DNA from: Imbricaverruca yamaguchii
Lineage: Eukaryota > Arthropoda > Thecostraca > Neoverrucidae
DNA: 64,000 nt
Direction of reading: 5' to 3'
Assembly: GCA_034440575.1 (NCBI GenBank)
Contig: JAOTOL010001099.1
Span: 124,001 to 188,000, forward strand
Position numbers and translations under genes: made by a program. Positions within the stretch are counted from its first letter, which is position 1. Each line of letters begins with the position of its first letter. The notes beneath the pieces were generated by a model. It did not search any database and was not told where the DNA came from. It was given only the letters and a program-made list of their open reading frames with translations. Positions 33,721 to 47,748 of the stretch are shown here, piece by piece.

Positions 33721-34778
33721 GAAATATTCTGCAATATTCAATATTCAGATATTCTGCAAGGCTGGGGTTCTGCCACCTTAAATTTATGGTTGGGCACTTC
33801 TTCTAATCAGCCAGGCATAGGAAATACGGAACACGTCACCGCTTATGACAGTGTCCAGGCCCACAGTCCCTTCCTGACACGGGCGGCGGAACATCGGGGG
33901 TGGAACAGGAGACAGGATCCCCTGAATTTAATCATTTGTGGCACTACGGCAGTGCATTGCAAATATTGAGCTAAAAACTAACGGTTGCCCTTTCCCCTCC
34001 CACCAGTACACGCCGACCAACACTAGTCCCTGCTCCTCGAGGTGTGCATATAATAACAGTACATGATTATCAAAGTGACAAAACCAACAATTGTGCATGC
34101 TGCCGAACAGTCAAATGACTGGACCCGAGCTGGAGTCAGAGCGATGCCAGTTCTAAGCTCGGCTCCACGCCTTTTACTATACACGGCGAACACACGCCAC
34201 CAGGACTGCGACAAGCATTGTTTTGACAGGAGCAGACGTTTGCTAAAATATTTCGGTGACAATCCTGAACTTTCTGGAGTGCCGGCGCAAAATAAAAAAA
34301 TCACGCATTTCGTACCATGAAAGCTCGATTTAGATTCGGCAACAACTTTGTGGAACCCGTAAGCGCTAAGACGGATTTTAGATGCCCGCATGAGGATTTC
34401 GGTTCGATTATCATGCATTGTCAAAGGCTTAACCAGGAACTTGGCAAGATTGGGGAAGCATCCCCGTTCATTCCCCACCGTGGCTTTGCCCATGTTCGCA
34501 CACCGTTATTCGGCATTTTCAGTCGAAATGAATTGGCTGCGTCGCTAACGCCATGTGAACCAACTTCTGTCATGCATGCAATATTGCAGGGGTAACAGCA
34601 ATTTCTATGCCAGACCAGCTCGGAAGCAACTTTAATAACAGCTTAATTTGCGGTTGGAATGGAAAATTACCATGCAATACCATACATCTTTCTAATTAAA
34701 TGTGTTCTATTTTTAACTAAAGAAAATATTTTCCTTTCAAAATATGATTTCTTTATTCGCGTCGTGCGACCTGAAATG
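33721..34778. other. Nothing recognised; one 156-codon minus frame without motifs
   Basis: The minus frame at 34023-34493 has no domain I can name, and overlapping plus frames exist, so it is not called a gene. Confidence 0.4.
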
Positions 34779-34990
34779 CCACCCCGGTAGCTCAGTTGGT
34801 TAGAGCGCTGGCCTGTGCTGGTCTCCCCTGTCCTGGCAACACAGGGTTCGAGTCGCTTCGCGCGCTCGCGTTTAGCCCCCGGCAGGGAGTGTGAGTTGGC
34901 AACTGGCCCGATAAGGCCGGGGACGAGCTACCGGGCGGCCGTGTCGGTGTTATTGACGGCACGTTAAACTTTCGATCAAAATTCTGCCGT
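34779..34990 (+). mobile_element. tRNA-derived SINE, family D
   Basis: A box CCGGTAGCTCAGTTGGTTAGAGC and B box GGGTTCGAGTC with an enlarged middle. The body ends in GACGGCACGTTAAACTTTCG. The region following (to 35439) shows nothing recognisable. Confidence 0.7.
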
Positions 34991-35439
34991 TGAAAAGGAA
35001 TTCGTGGATCGGGTGGTGGGGCGAGGGTTCACGCAACAAGCTCTGCTTAGCGATAGAACCCTGGTTCCTAAAGCTACCCCAGCAACAACTGGGACTAAAT
35101 TTTAAATAATAAAAATCACGTATTTTGCAGTACAGCACGACATAAATACGGCAACAAAAAAGTTGTTTATCAATCAGACTTTAATACGAGGAGCATGCAT
35201 CTGGAGAAGACGAGACTGTCAAGATTGAGGAAGGCCCTCACTCCCACTGCCGATTGTTTCTCGGTTGTGTACTCTGTGGTGGAAGTGAATGTGCATTTGG
35301 GCGCATTGACTGCGTTCGTCATTTTGCGCACATGAATATATATATTCCGGCGCCCAACAGAGTGCGTATTAAAACGATATATTGAGGAAGCACAACGCAA
35401 GACATATATTGGGAGAAGTAAACACATGAAGCAGAAAAA

Positions 35440-35612
35440 GAACCTTGGGTTCCTTTGCGACGCAATTAACTGCCAAGCCATATAGCGTCGCCAACTTCTC
35501 AAACCGATTGGTCGCGGGTGGACTCGGTAATTCCGCTGGTTGCGGGACTCGAACCCATAATATTGCGGTCAAGAGCCCAACACCCTACGGACTAAGCTAC
35601 CGCGGCTCCACC
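35440..35612 (-). mobile_element. tRNA-derived SINE, family A, second copy
   Basis: On the minus strand GCGGTAGCTTAGTCCGTAGG and GGTTCGAGTCC form the head. The body with CCGCGACCAATCGGTTTGAGA matches 2690-2880. Confidence 0.75.
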
Positions 35613-36089
35613 AAACGCGTGACATAAGAAGTTATCGGTAGCAGGTGCAGATAAGCCACGGTACTTAATGAGATTGCATTGCGACAATACATTACAATAC
35701 CTAACATTACAGTACGTACATATCAGGCACCTTATAAAATCGGACGAACTGGCAAGAAAAGATGGAACATCCTCATCGTGACATCTGTGGCTGAGAACAG
35801 CCCGACATGCATACATACACAGACTACTCACGAGCACCGTAGTGGGACGATGAGTACGTATAAACCTACAGGCTACTCTCTACCGACTTCACAAACACAG
35901 GCACATATCAGTTGTTGAGCTTGACATACGCTCGGTGCGACTGCAACACGCACGTTTAGTCTCGTGTAATATTTGTGTAGAAAGTCCTGATATGCTGCTA
36001 TATGATCAACGGCAAGTTATGCACCTACGTCCAAACAATGAAAGATTCAAACACTGATCTGAATGTGAAGTATCGCCCAAGTGCGGCCC
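35613..36089. other. Nothing recognised
   Basis: No coding signature or repeat recognised. Confidence 0.4.
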
Positions 36090-36534
36090 ATACTTCGCAG
36101 TCACTGAACAAACTGCTCGGCTTTCCGCTGCTGCCGCTTTGCGAGCTTGGCGACGTTCACCTTGTTCACCAGCCCGAGATGAATAAATGTCCGGATCCTC
36201 GCAAAGCACTTAATTATATTCTATCTATGGAATTGAATCTGGATTCCAACACCTGGCGGAAACTTTCAATGACCTTTGGATGTCTGCTGAGATTGTTGGG
36301 TTCTTGGGCATGGTGAACACAAAACGCTGCATTCATCTGTCTGAATGTGTGGAAAAATTCCTCTGTGGGAACCGTCAGGCCGCTAATGCTTAGGAGGCGA
36401 GTCCAGAACGCTTCTCGTGGTTCATCTTCGGGATGCGCAAATGGGTGCCCAGCGATCGGTCCGCTGGTTTCTTTCTGGCCATGGACCAAGCAACATATCA
36501 TTCCCCCCCCACCGCCACGCTTAGCATTTAACAT
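36090..36534 (-). pseudogene. Possible C-terminal remnant of a P-element/THAP-type transposase
   Basis: A minus frame (36214-36534) has GLTVPTEEFFHTFRQMNAAF and VIESFRQVLESRF. After a shift it continues IIKCFARIRTFIHL then RQQRKAEQFVQ and a stop. The basic tail FARIRTFIHLxxVNK resembles C-termini of P-element-like (THAP9-type) transposases from memory; the match is weak. The two parts do not share a frame, so it is broken or spliced. Confidence 0.3.
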
Positions 36535-39131
36535 TCCTTCAATTCACATCATTATCTGATGTGATTTGAAGTAAGCTGATATTCATTTCTATGGGAAATG
36601 AAATCTCAGCAAATCGGCAGTTCAAGTTCATGTGCTGATATCTAGACAAAAAGTAATTTCACTAAAAAATCATATTAATATCATTCAACAAAGATTTTTC
36701 AAACACTAGGAAAAACACTAATGTTGACAATGACAGTACATGCTATCCCCCACGCCATAAGACATAAGAGATTATGTAAAGTGTGGGGAGAATATGGAAT
36801 AATATGTAAAATATGGAAAGTGTGGGGAAATGGGGTTTTTGTTGACTAACAAAGAACACTGATGTCAAATTACAAAAATATCCTAGGTGAATCTAACCTA
36901 AACAACTGATGTTGGACCTTCTAAAACATACTCATGTTCGGTCATCTAAAACCTACTGATATTGTATGCTGGATGTTGAACGTGATTCACGAAGGAAATG
37001 GTAGATCCATTGTACCTTAATTACACACTCGCATCAATTGTGCACCGTATATTAATTAACGTCCTGACATGGAAACTCAGTTAATGGAAGCATACATTTT
37101 GTATCCTAGGCTGAATGTGTTATCATTACTCCATGTAGAAAGGGCTGGCCATTATTCTGCTGGAATATCATGATAAAAATGTTAGAAATAGCCACATGCA
37201 AATATATGTATTCATTTTGTTCGTATAATTAAACCTGGTTTTGGCTTACCGTGCATGATTGCGTATCCTGTCTTCTTCCGATCTTTCCCTACTCCCAAGT
37301 AGCCTTGTTCTTCATTCAACACAGTTTATGGAAAATTATTTTCAGGATACTGGGAAGAAGTTGCTAGTAGAAGTTGCTAGTTGCTAGTTGCTAGTTGCTA
37401 GCTTCAAGAAGTTCAGTCCATACATCTGTCTAAAAAAAATTGTATTCATTGGGGCTTCTTATATATAAATACCAAGGTTTTGGGAATTTCGAGGATAGAA
37501 TAGAAACAACAGTGTTTTTCCTGAAGAAGAGGTAGGTTAGGTTTGGACTGGGGAAGGATTGTGGTGATAACTCAGCCAGCATTGTTGCATATGTGATATC
37601 AAAGATATTCAATGGATGACATTGGTTTGGATACACTGTTTATACATTTAACATTATCCTTCATTACCAATTACCCCACTCAAAGCAACACATTTCGCAT
37701 TACTTCACTTACGAACTGAAAAGCGTGCATTTGCGCTGGAATACAATGGTCATATCACCTTAATGACTTTCAGAAACATGCATTTACAATTTTTTTCTTG
37801 AAATGCCACCTCAACTAAAATGCAAATCTTCTTCTGCAGGTGCAATTGTAAAAACCTCACACAGCTCCAGCCTTGCCTCTTTTCAGAAGAGAACATAAAT
37901 TAGCTTCCAATAAAAAAAATCACATTCATGAACAACTCGATCTGAAAATTGAGGAAGCTAAAGAAATGCCCAACTTATCGCAACCTCATTTTAGCTTTGC
38001 CTCTGTAAAAATGTGCAAAACGTCACTTGTAAACACTCAAAACTGCAATAATGAACCCTTAAATCACATCTCACACAGTACAGGTGAGAGTGGTCCCATT
38101 TTATTCACATCAATCAACTTTGCATTGGAAAGGCATATCAAGAATACAAATATTAACTAATAAGTACATATTTCCCTGTAAATTTATTTTAAGGTCTGAT
38201 ATTTTTTTTGGCAATTACACCGGCATTTTTAGTGGCTACTAATAATTGGTACCACAACAGCTACAGTGATGTAATCCTGCACAACCACTTTCATGTTCAG
38301 AATATGGCACAACACTACAAAACAATTATATGTTTTAAAGTAGCTCTATGTGAGTGGTTAGATGACTTTGATAGAGAGAACCATCTGAATATGGATACCA
38401 TCTTCATTTTTTTAAATTCAGTAAACAGTATAATTACTGGTTTGGCCACACAAAAGCAGCAGTAGAGCAATTTGTTCCATGTATTAAGTGTTTGGAAACT
38501 CCCTCTTACCCTACTACCACTACTGCCCAGCCATGATACAATGGGCAAGCCATTACCAAATTGTCCACAAGTTGGTGAATGGTACAGCATGGCATGATTA
38601 CATATAGCACACAGAAACAATTTGATAACTGACAGGGGGCCAACGCACATGCTAACATTAACCACCAGATTGCATCAATGACATGCTGACCAAGTTGACA
38701 TTGTGGGTATAAGGCCTTAATTGGCATAAAATTGTCTGAGGTGCGTTCTCAATATCAACCGCGCCATGGATAAATTAATTATGGGTATGGTGCCTTTCGT
38801 TTCCAAGCCACCAAGACGCTAGCAGAATAAGAAAAAATATTCAAGCTTCAATGAATGACTAATATGCTTTACAACCAACGGGGGAACTAATCGTGAGAAA
38901 AGCGCCATAATTGTGCTAAAATGAAAGCACCATATTTAGTAGATTTATTGGTATAGTCCAAAACTAGAGTATAATTCAGCAGTATTCCGGAATAAAAAAG
39001 CACTTCTGGTATATGACGTCACTTGGCGTAGGTTTTGTCTAGTTTCAACTAACTATACTAGAACAGCCAACTTTGAAGTACCTGTTGTCTCTAGTTATCT
39101 TGGCTGGGACTGTCTTTTTAAAAACTTTCCA
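36535..39131. other. AT-rich DNA; a repeat block at 38208-38500
   Basis: 38208-38500 is similar to 40840-41120 (shared GTGGCTACTAATAA, TGGTACCACAACA-like and AAGCAGCAGTAGAGC). GTTGCTA is tandemly repeated near 37370-37400. No gene recognised. Confidence 0.5.
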
Positions 39132-39166
39132 CCCCCCCCCCTCGGGTACCGCGCCCGGGGGGGGGG
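39132..39166. repeat. C10 / G10 inverted homopolymer pair
   Basis: Ten C, then TCGGGTACCGCGCCC, then ten G. It can form a hairpin with a GC-only stem, and is also the kind of place where assemblies fail. Confidence 0.85.
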
Positions 39167-39194
39167 CGCTCGACTTGCGATGTTTGGCGGTCAT

Positions 39195-41702
39195 TTACCC
39201 CGTTTACATGAGTCTTACGATTAGGTTTGACAGTAAACGGAATTCCGTTCCAGCTAAAATCCCAACAGCTGGGAAGCGTTTACATGAGCAAACGTGAGTT
39301 TTCCGTTAATTTTGCGGAATTCTCATGCTGCCAAACTAACGGAAGTTTAAACGGAATTTACATTGATGGCGCAGCGCGGCAAATTCTTCTAGCCTAATGC
39401 GCCAGAGCTGATGGCCATACTGCCCTAGCTTGTGTTGCGTCGATTTCAGCCTTTTTTACCAAGCAGTCAGATCTTGAGTAAAAACGGTCCTATGGTATAT
39501 CAGCTACGGTTTCTTTTTATCAGGCTAAGGGTGCGATTTCATCAGGTACTCTGGTTGGTAACACAATTCGTTCCACATTAATGGATCAGACTCAGGGTGA
39601 ATTTGTGCTGTCGTCTGCCCTGCTGGCTGTAATATTTGCATATATACAGGTAAAAGTAGGGGAGAAGCATTGTTTAAAAAATGGTGAGATTTTGAGGCGT
39701 TCTTGAGGCGAGGCGAGATTTGGAGGATTACAAAACTGTTTGACAATTTGATGTTCAACCATGATTTTCTTCATACATCAAAGATTAGGCTAGGTTAACT
39801 TAGGTTATGTTATCCATTGCCATCATGAACGAACACATCATGAACATGACACGAACCCATCATGTTATCTACATGTATTGACATTGTATCAGAAAAGGAA
39901 ATTCCAAGAATTCAACTTTAATGTGTAAATTTACCCTAATTTGTGCTACTTATTTCATACCCAACTTGTTGCACTGTTTGAGTAATACTTCATTTTTAAA
40001 CATTGGACAACACAAAAATGCCTCTATGCTAGTATCAGACACATTATAATCTACAACCAACAGACATGTCAAAAATTGCAGAGCTCTGACCAACATTTCT
40101 TGACACATTTATATTTCATAAATTATTCTGAGCAATCTAAAGATGGTATCTCATCCATGGACAACTCATCAAATTGAAGACAAGAAGCAGAGCTTTAATG
40201 TAAACACTTCTACAGCTGCTTGTGGTCTTCTACAGCTGACTGCTCTCAGAAGCCGAAAATGGTGCCTGCAGACTTTGCTAGCTCCATGCACAAATTATCT
40301 GTAGAACTATGATCAGACCTTCACATTTTTGTAGAGAAAAGTCCATTGTTTACAAATAATGCCATTTTTTGTTAGTTACATGCTGAAAGTGATGAAAATG
40401 TCCAAATGTAGGTGTTCCGTAAACAGAATGTGTTTGGATACCCTGCTTCTCCTACCTACTTTAGGTTGGTCCAATATCCAAACAGGCCATGTATCCAAAT
40501 GCTAATTTTTCATGATTCCCTAACATTCACATGCACTGGAAGTTTTCAGGTAGGTTGGTAGTATTTACCTTGGTAGGTAGGTCTGTAGGACCTAGGTAGG
40601 TAGCAGGAGTATCCAAACATATTTCATTTCCTTAATTAAAACTTTCGAATGCCACTTTCACCACATACATAACAAAAAGACTGGTATTCATAAATGATGG
40701 ACCTTTCTGTGCCAAAATATGAGGATCCAATTGCAAAGTCTGACAATTCTTTGTGTATGGAGCTCTGCGTTTGCACCATTTTATCCATTTCTGCCATTTT
40801 TAGGGTTCCAAGAGCAGCCTGCTTGAGAAAACCACCAGGAGGCTACCTCCAATATGTTTTGTCATTACATCATAATTTTCTGGTGGCTACTAATAACTTG
40901 TACCACAACACCTACAGTGAAGTAATCCTGCATAACCACATTTTTGTGTTCTGAATACAGCACACCACTAAAAAAGAATTGTTTTAAGTTTCCTCATTAC
41001 AAGTGATTGGAGGCTTTTCATTTTCATGTTCAGTAAGCACTCTACGATCACTGGTCCAGCCATACAGAAGCAGCAGTAGAGCTATTTGTTGCATGATGTC
41101 TGTGTTCAGAACCCCCTCTCTTCCCTTATCAATATGTAGGTAAATACGTCCCCGAGCGTTTCGTTGCCTTTTCCGGCAATGGCAGCGTACATCTGCAGAT
41201 CCAGCAGCACTCCCAGCATAACTGCAATTTCGGTATCATCCCACTGTTTGGGCATGGCTCGTACTTAGGCCAAATGCAGCCAATACCTGGATTAAACTGT
41301 CCTAACACGCGTTCCCCTCCTGATACTGACTGGCATTAGCCGACTTGACAGCGGCGCCAGAACCGATAGTGCAGCTCAGAAGTATGGAAGTTGGATATGT
41401 GATATATTTTGAGTTATATTTATTATATAATATCCTAAAACATGTCTAAGTGTAAGTACGTAATATATTTACTGGCGTTGTAGTCATTAATTAGCTTTTA
41501 GTTGTAAACAACCTCATGTTAGTAATGAAAATGACCCCGAAGATTGCGTTACTTTGAAACTTCCAACTTCCTAAAAGTGATTTTACGATAAAACTTCCGT
41601 TAGTTTGGCAGCACGAAGTGCCTGGCTACATGAGCCAACTATTGCGTGAAAATGAAAATGACGGAACCGTTCCGTTATTTTATGCTCATGTAAACGGGGT
41701 AA
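39195..41702 (-). mobile_element. Harbinger/ISL2EU-like TIR element
   Basis: The ends are perfect inverted copies of TTACCCCGTTTACATGAG, with further inverted similarity inside (CTAACGGAAGTTT near 39345 and its complement near 41600). A minus-strand exon with a Myb/SANT-like beginning lies near the right end. No DDE transposase is recognisable and no clear target duplication is visible, so the class is inferred from the Myb-like protein. Confidence 0.7.
41148..41255 (-). CDS. Myb/SANT-like first exon of the Harbinger-like element
   Basis: ATG at 41255 opens MPKQWDDTEIAVMLGVLLDL, followed by YAAIAGKGNETLGD and a possible donor GTATTT. The W-D-D-x-E start with a helix and KG resembles Myb/SANT-like proteins that PIF/Harbinger elements use to bind their ends. 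A frame near 40720-40810 (LGTLKMAEMDKMVQTQSS) may be a later exon. The rest of the gene is not resolved. Confidence 0.45.
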
Positions 41703-44700
41703 TTGTGGACCCGTTCCAATATCCTGCCGCCGCGATGCCGCGATCCATGTAGCCACTTTCCCAATGCGAAATCGATTTATCGCATGGTACATTCGGCCGT
41801 CCTCGTGTTTTTCTTCGCCGCAGCTGAAAAGCACGAAACCATCAGATGTGCATCAACCCCTTTACTACTTCGCACAAGTTAGGCACACTAAGGTTGGTTG
41901 AATGGCTATTTAAACTCTCAGCTACATCAGCCAAATCCATCATCCGGTTATTGCGGTTTAGGGGCGCATGAACTGCATAGGCTATACAGCGCCCATTAAG
42001 TTAGTCGAGCCAGGTATAAACGTATCGGTGTCAAGTAAGGGGCAATAGTTCGCCTAACAGCATGCTATGGCATTTCATGACGTCGTATTTTGCACAGCTA
42101 GGTCATTGATATCCATGTGCTACACTTGTGGGCGGAAGTACACCAAATCAAAACCAACAGCCGACAGACACTGTGAGCTTTGCGACGCAGCGTGAATCAA
42201 TCCACCATATCACTTGCACATGAAAACCGTAGTGCCCTTCGTTTACGGAAGGCATGCAGAAAGTGATATAGAACTGCTTAATTATCCGACCATGTATGGT
42301 GATGCTGCCCATGGATAGAGATAACAGAGGATGGAGAAGTGATATATGCATAAGTCACATAACACGAACGATGCCTGTGGTTGGTGAAAGTCAGGCACAA
42401 CATGGAAACTGGCAGTTTGCAGGCCGTAGGGTTCCAGTATGTCACGGATTAAGGGGGGCATTTAAGTATACCTTTGGGGATTATGGACTTTGATATACGA
42501 ATAGGTCGTCGGTATGCCAAGTGTAAGACCAACGGCTACCTGGGCACAGCATGCGCTCCCAAGCCACAATGCCTGGGCACATTCACCATGGTACGAGCTG
42601 CTTACACAGTCACCTTCCAAGATATTGAACATTTTCAGAGCCAAAGCACCGATATGAAAAGAAAAGAAAAGCATAATTACGATGGGTTTATTAAGTGGTT
42701 GACTACTAGGAAGTACTTACAGTAGCAAAGGACTGAAAGAGGAGGCATGTGAACGTAAACGACCACAATATGACACATACCTTAATCACCGAATATAAGC
42801 GTCGTGCATCAGTATGTTGGAACTAAAGCAGCCTTCATAGCTTCAGTGGATCACTACCAACAGTTGAACAGTAACCCCATTAGGTAAGAGGGCTTCAGAA
42901 GCTCCTTAAAGTATTGTGTTCGCCGCTTCTTAACGCGGCACGCTAATGTTCTGAAACTTCGTGACGTTTCCCAAGCCTCTTTTCGGCGTATGATGCTACC
43001 TTTTGCTATTGATAAGAGGCTATACAGTGCGCTTGGAGGCCATGACTGTTTCTTTAAACAATATGATGAGCTTTCAAAGTCAGACAGATATCTTATAAAG
43101 ACAGACATTTTATGTATATCAGGACTAGTTTCGTGACAACACCGTTGGTGAAGAAGGCATACATATTGATTGCACATTTAACGTCACTAAATATGTGCAT
43201 AAATGGCAGCTGCGGTCGGATGCATTGCACTGATTGTGCACTGATTATGTTCCGATGTAGACGAGTTACCCGGAACTTCTCTCCAAGCGCAAACTTACCG
43301 GTCAGTGAGAACAGGTCAGATGCGGCACTGTCCATGAGAGCCGAACAACAGCCGCACTACTGCTGTCACGGTGTCACCACCCAGGGTGGCCAAGTAGCGC
43401 GCCTGGAAACATGAGCAACTCATGTTTATCTGATTGAAGGAAAAATATTCGGGTGCTACACGACCAATGACATCGATGCGCCCTATCGCCACAATTCTAA
43501 CTAACTTAGATTGCAAGTGAAGGGTGCTCGCTAAGACTCATGCCGTAAACTGTTTGAAAAATCAGTCCCAGTCTCATGCTGTTAAGATGACAACTTAATC
43601 CAAAATATGCCCAAAACAACAGTATTTTAACAGCAACAGTAACAGTATCAGCTAGTGACAGCCAAAGAACGGCAGATGAAGTCCAAAGGGAGATATATAC
43701 TGTTCGTTTGTGTTGATTGGTTGGTTGGTTATTGTAATTTATGGGCGCATATATTGCGTCGGTCATTCAGTGCCCATAACATCGTGAGTCGAACAGTAAA
43801 ATGCAAGCAGCATCGTCAATGAAACAGTGGAGCTTAGCGAAAGTGGGCGAAAGTCGGTCCGAATGACATGCCCTGGGGTGAAATACATGTATGATACCAT
43901 GCTGTGCTTCGATGCTCATTTCGTCAGATGTAAAAGCCAGTTAATAAAGAGTATGAATCACAGAAAACTTGATTTCAGATAGGAAGAAGAAAAGCTGTCC
44001 TGATTGAACAATGGAAGACTTGTCGCCTAATGCTTAAGGGAGCTGTCGCCCAAGGGAGAGAGAAGCACGTCAAAAGTGGGATCTTCGCTCATGGATAAGT
44101 CTGCAGCAGGCTGTTCATGTGGGGATCTTTTGGATTACAACACGATTATGACCACATGAGACTATGGCGAGTTTTCCTAAGAGACATATTGTTGGGCAAA
44201 TTAGATGCTCCAAGAATATTTAGTGCAGTGCTCGGTAGCTAAAACAGTTAAGTATGTCAAGGGTTATCTGCTACGCACGAACAAACACGACAACGATGTC
44301 ACGCAGTCAACAAAGGAGCCATCACACAAAATACAACTTCAGAGCTAGAATAGTCCTGCCTCCATTGAAGAAACTGTATGATAAACATACATAAATCAAG
44401 CCATACTAATGGACTGTGCTGTTCAAGAGACTCCAAGTGCTCCGTCACAGCTGCAATGTCTTCTTGGCTACTAGCAGGGATCGGAAGCCCTCTGGTTTCA
44501 GCGACGTCACTGTCTTACCTTGAAAGGCATCAAGGAGTACAAAAAGGACATCCTGCTTTTTCATGACTACATCCAGCTCAACAAGCACGGATGACAGTCG
44601 TCTCTTGGTGGCCTCTGCAGGACATTTGCAGATAACATTTACTGTGAGGTAGTAGAAGAGACACCAAACAGTCCCACGCACCTTGCTTCAATATGTCGTC

Positions 44701-45285
44701 AGCCAACACGGTTAACAGAATCTTCACAGCTGTCAATATATCCTACAATTAATGTCATCTTATAATGAATGTCATAGTAATGATCAGTATAATGCTGTTC
44801 TTCGGTGGCAACATGCATTCCCGAACTGAACCAAAACAACAGGCGCTGTCCAACGACAGCAGGCGTTCTCTCCCCCGCCCCAGTCCACTACAAACCGATT
44901 GGCTTGATCCGCATGAAAATTATTTTTTACCGAACAAATCCGAACAATTTGTTCTTCAATAATTGAAATATAAAACCTAAGCTAACCCAATCTACCCCAA
45001 GCTAGCCTGAACGGTTTTTTGAAGAAAACAAAATAAATTAATCAAAATTCCACTAAAAATTGTTCTAATTTGCAACAAAAGATTAACCAGGCCTGACTTA
45101 CCCAAACCTAATCCCGTAGTATGCTTCATGGGGATAAAATGTGCGTAAAACGTGTCTCGTGGTTGCCTTAAATTCAATAACAACAAAGCTAATCTTTCTT
45201 CATGGAAAATTTCCAGAAACCTTTTGGAGAAAAACTTCTTTTTTTATTGGAACACAAAATATTGAAAACTTGTTTCATTTACCAG
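41703..45285. other. AT-rich DNA with SINE-tail pieces; no gene recognised
   Basis: Short modules with GGGCGCATGAACTGC (near 41958) and GGGCGCATATATTGC (near 43744). Several short frames on both strands have no motifs. Confidence 0.45.
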
Positions 45286-47748
45286 AAAGACATAAAGACA
45301 TAAAGACATAAAAGATTAGTGCAACTATGAGCCACAAGGGCCCTTCTTGGTTGTACTCTGTAGACTGAACCAGTTGCCCACCAAATCTGTCAATCAGCCC
45401 TCCCTGTAATACTGAAAAGCAAGCCCTCTATTCTTATAATGGTTGTCCATGCTGTTTTTAAAGATGTTCAATGTGCTGCTACTGACAATGTTTTCTGGCA
45501 GCTGGTTCAAGTGTTCCACTACCCTGTTGGTTAAGAAAGTCTGCCTTAACCTTGTTCTGCTGTGGTTAACTTTAATTTTGAATTTATGACTTCTAATTTC
45601 GCCATTTCTGTTCAATTCGAACATTTCCCCAAGATATCCCCTCTCCAGACCATGGACAAATTTGAAGACCTCCATGAGAGCTCCTCTCAGCCTTCTATAT
45701 CTAAGTGAAAACATATTAAATTTCTTCAATCTTTCCTCATATGCCAGGTTGCTTATGCAATTGACCATTTTTGTAGCCCTCTTTTGTGCTCTCTCTAAAA
45801 GCCAACAATCTTTTTCATAGCTAGGAGACCAAGCTTGGATGCAATATTCCCAATGTGGCCTGACATTTGCACAGTAAAACTTCCTGATGACTTCCTCACT
45901 TTTGTATGATACATTCCTATTCATTGCCCCAAGCATTCTCAGTGCCTTCTTCCTGGCTTCCTTGGTCTATTCTGATGCCCCAATTCTGTGTTTAGAATAG
46001 CACATAAATCCTTCTCCTGTTGAGTCACTGATAGCACTTGGCCACCCATCAAGTATGGAGCCTTCATATGCTGCTTACCTACATGCATGATTTTGCACTT
46101 ATCAAAATTTAATATAATTTGCCATTCTTCGGACCACTTCACAAGTTCGTCTAAGTCTTTTTGCAGCGATATATGCTCATCTTGACCTGTTATTACCCTA
46201 AAGACCTTCAAATCATTCGTAAATTTCAAAACTTTACTGCTTAGGCTACTTTCAATGTTATATACAAATATAATGAACAGTAGTGGCCGCATTACTGACC
46301 CCTGGGGGACTCCACTAAGAACATTTTGCCATGATGACTTTGTACCATTTAGCATCACTCTTTGCTGTCTATCTGAAAGCCACAACACTAACCATTTTAA
46401 GATGCTACCTGCAATACCATGGGATTGAAGCTGTATCATTAACCGTTTATGGGGTACCTTGTCAAAGGCCTTACTAAAGTCAAGGTATGCTACATCAACC
46501 TGATTTCCCTGATCAAATTGTTATGTGGCGAAGTTAAAAAAGTCCGCGAGATTTGTGAGACACGATCGTCCTTTTCTAAACCCATGCTTTGTATCTTGAA
46601 TCAATCTGTTACCTTTCAGATAACTAACCATTCTATCCTTGATAATTGATTTGCGGACTAGGGATGTGAGACTTACTGGCCTATAGTTTTCAACTTTCCC
46701 CTCTTTCTCCTTTCTTGAAAATAGGAACTACATTTGCCATTTTCCAATCGGTTGGAATTTTATTTTGTGAAACTAATCTACAAAATAGAATACTAAGTGG
46801 AAATGCCAGTTCCTTTTCAGTTTCCCGCAACCCCTAGCATAAATTGTATCAGGTCCTGCTGCCTTGTTTGGCTTTATTTTCCTGATATGATTGTAAACAA
46901 CATCACTATCAATGAAATCAACATCATTTATCAGATCACATGTCACTGAACTATGGTGTACGGTCGGCAGATTGGTCATATCTTCCAATGTAAACACTGA
47001 TTTGAACTGCTTGCTCAGCTCCTCAACCATCTCACTATCCTCTCCCAATGTAGTCCCGTTTACTTCCAGTGGACCAATTGTACTAGAAACCTTACTCAGC
47101 TTGTAGAAACTAAAGAACTTTGTATTGTCCCCATTACAGTTTCAAGCTAAATCCAATTATTTTGCTCGCTTTGCTGCTCTGGTTTTTTGTTTCACAGTGT
47201 CTCTAGCTTTTCCATACGCCTTTAGATTAACGACATTTGAAGCTTCTTTAAAGACTCCTGCAGTCCTTAAAAAGAGTTTCTCCTACAGTCAAGTCTTGAA
47301 CCAAGTCACTTAAATCCGAGAATACAAGGTCCAAGAATGAGCCCTGCCTGGTAGGTTCCGATACAAACTGGTGTAAGAACAGGTCCTCTTCAAAGCATTT
47401 CTTAAACATTTTGCATGATGGGAGCCAACACCAGCATTTTCATAACCTTTTAGATTAAAGTCACCAAGCATAAGGCACTTCCTCTTAAAGGTTCTACTGA
47501 CTTCTTCACAAATCACCTTGTTAAGCTCCAGTTGCTGAGAATGTGGCAGGGTTCCTGATCGGTAGAAAGCTCCTATCCTCAGAATATTGCTGTTGCCTTT
47601 TCCCACAGCGGCATGAAGCCAAATGAACTCCACAGACACATTTTTATCCCCACCTGTTACTTTTTAACAACTGAATAAGCCATTCATATAGAGCATTACA
47701 CCACCCCCTTTCATTGCTGGACCCCTATTGCACTAAAACATATTGTAT
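45286..47748 (-). pseudogene. CR1 element, 5'-truncated and broken copy
   Basis: Closely similar to 27390-30150. ORF2 is split among 45394-45936, 45939-46439, 46773-47048 and 47310-47639 by frameshifts and in-frame stops. Part of the region between endonuclease and RT is deleted near 47265. FADD has become FTND (catalytic Asp changed). The 3' octamer tail is at 45287-45320. The 5' break is at about 47748, within the endonuclease. Confidence 0.93.

Noticed and set aside
2690..34990. Functional tRNA genes at 2690, 22226, 33549 and 34779
   Set aside because: Each has A and B boxes but lacks a pairing acceptor stem and runs into a SINE body; one has a target-site duplication.
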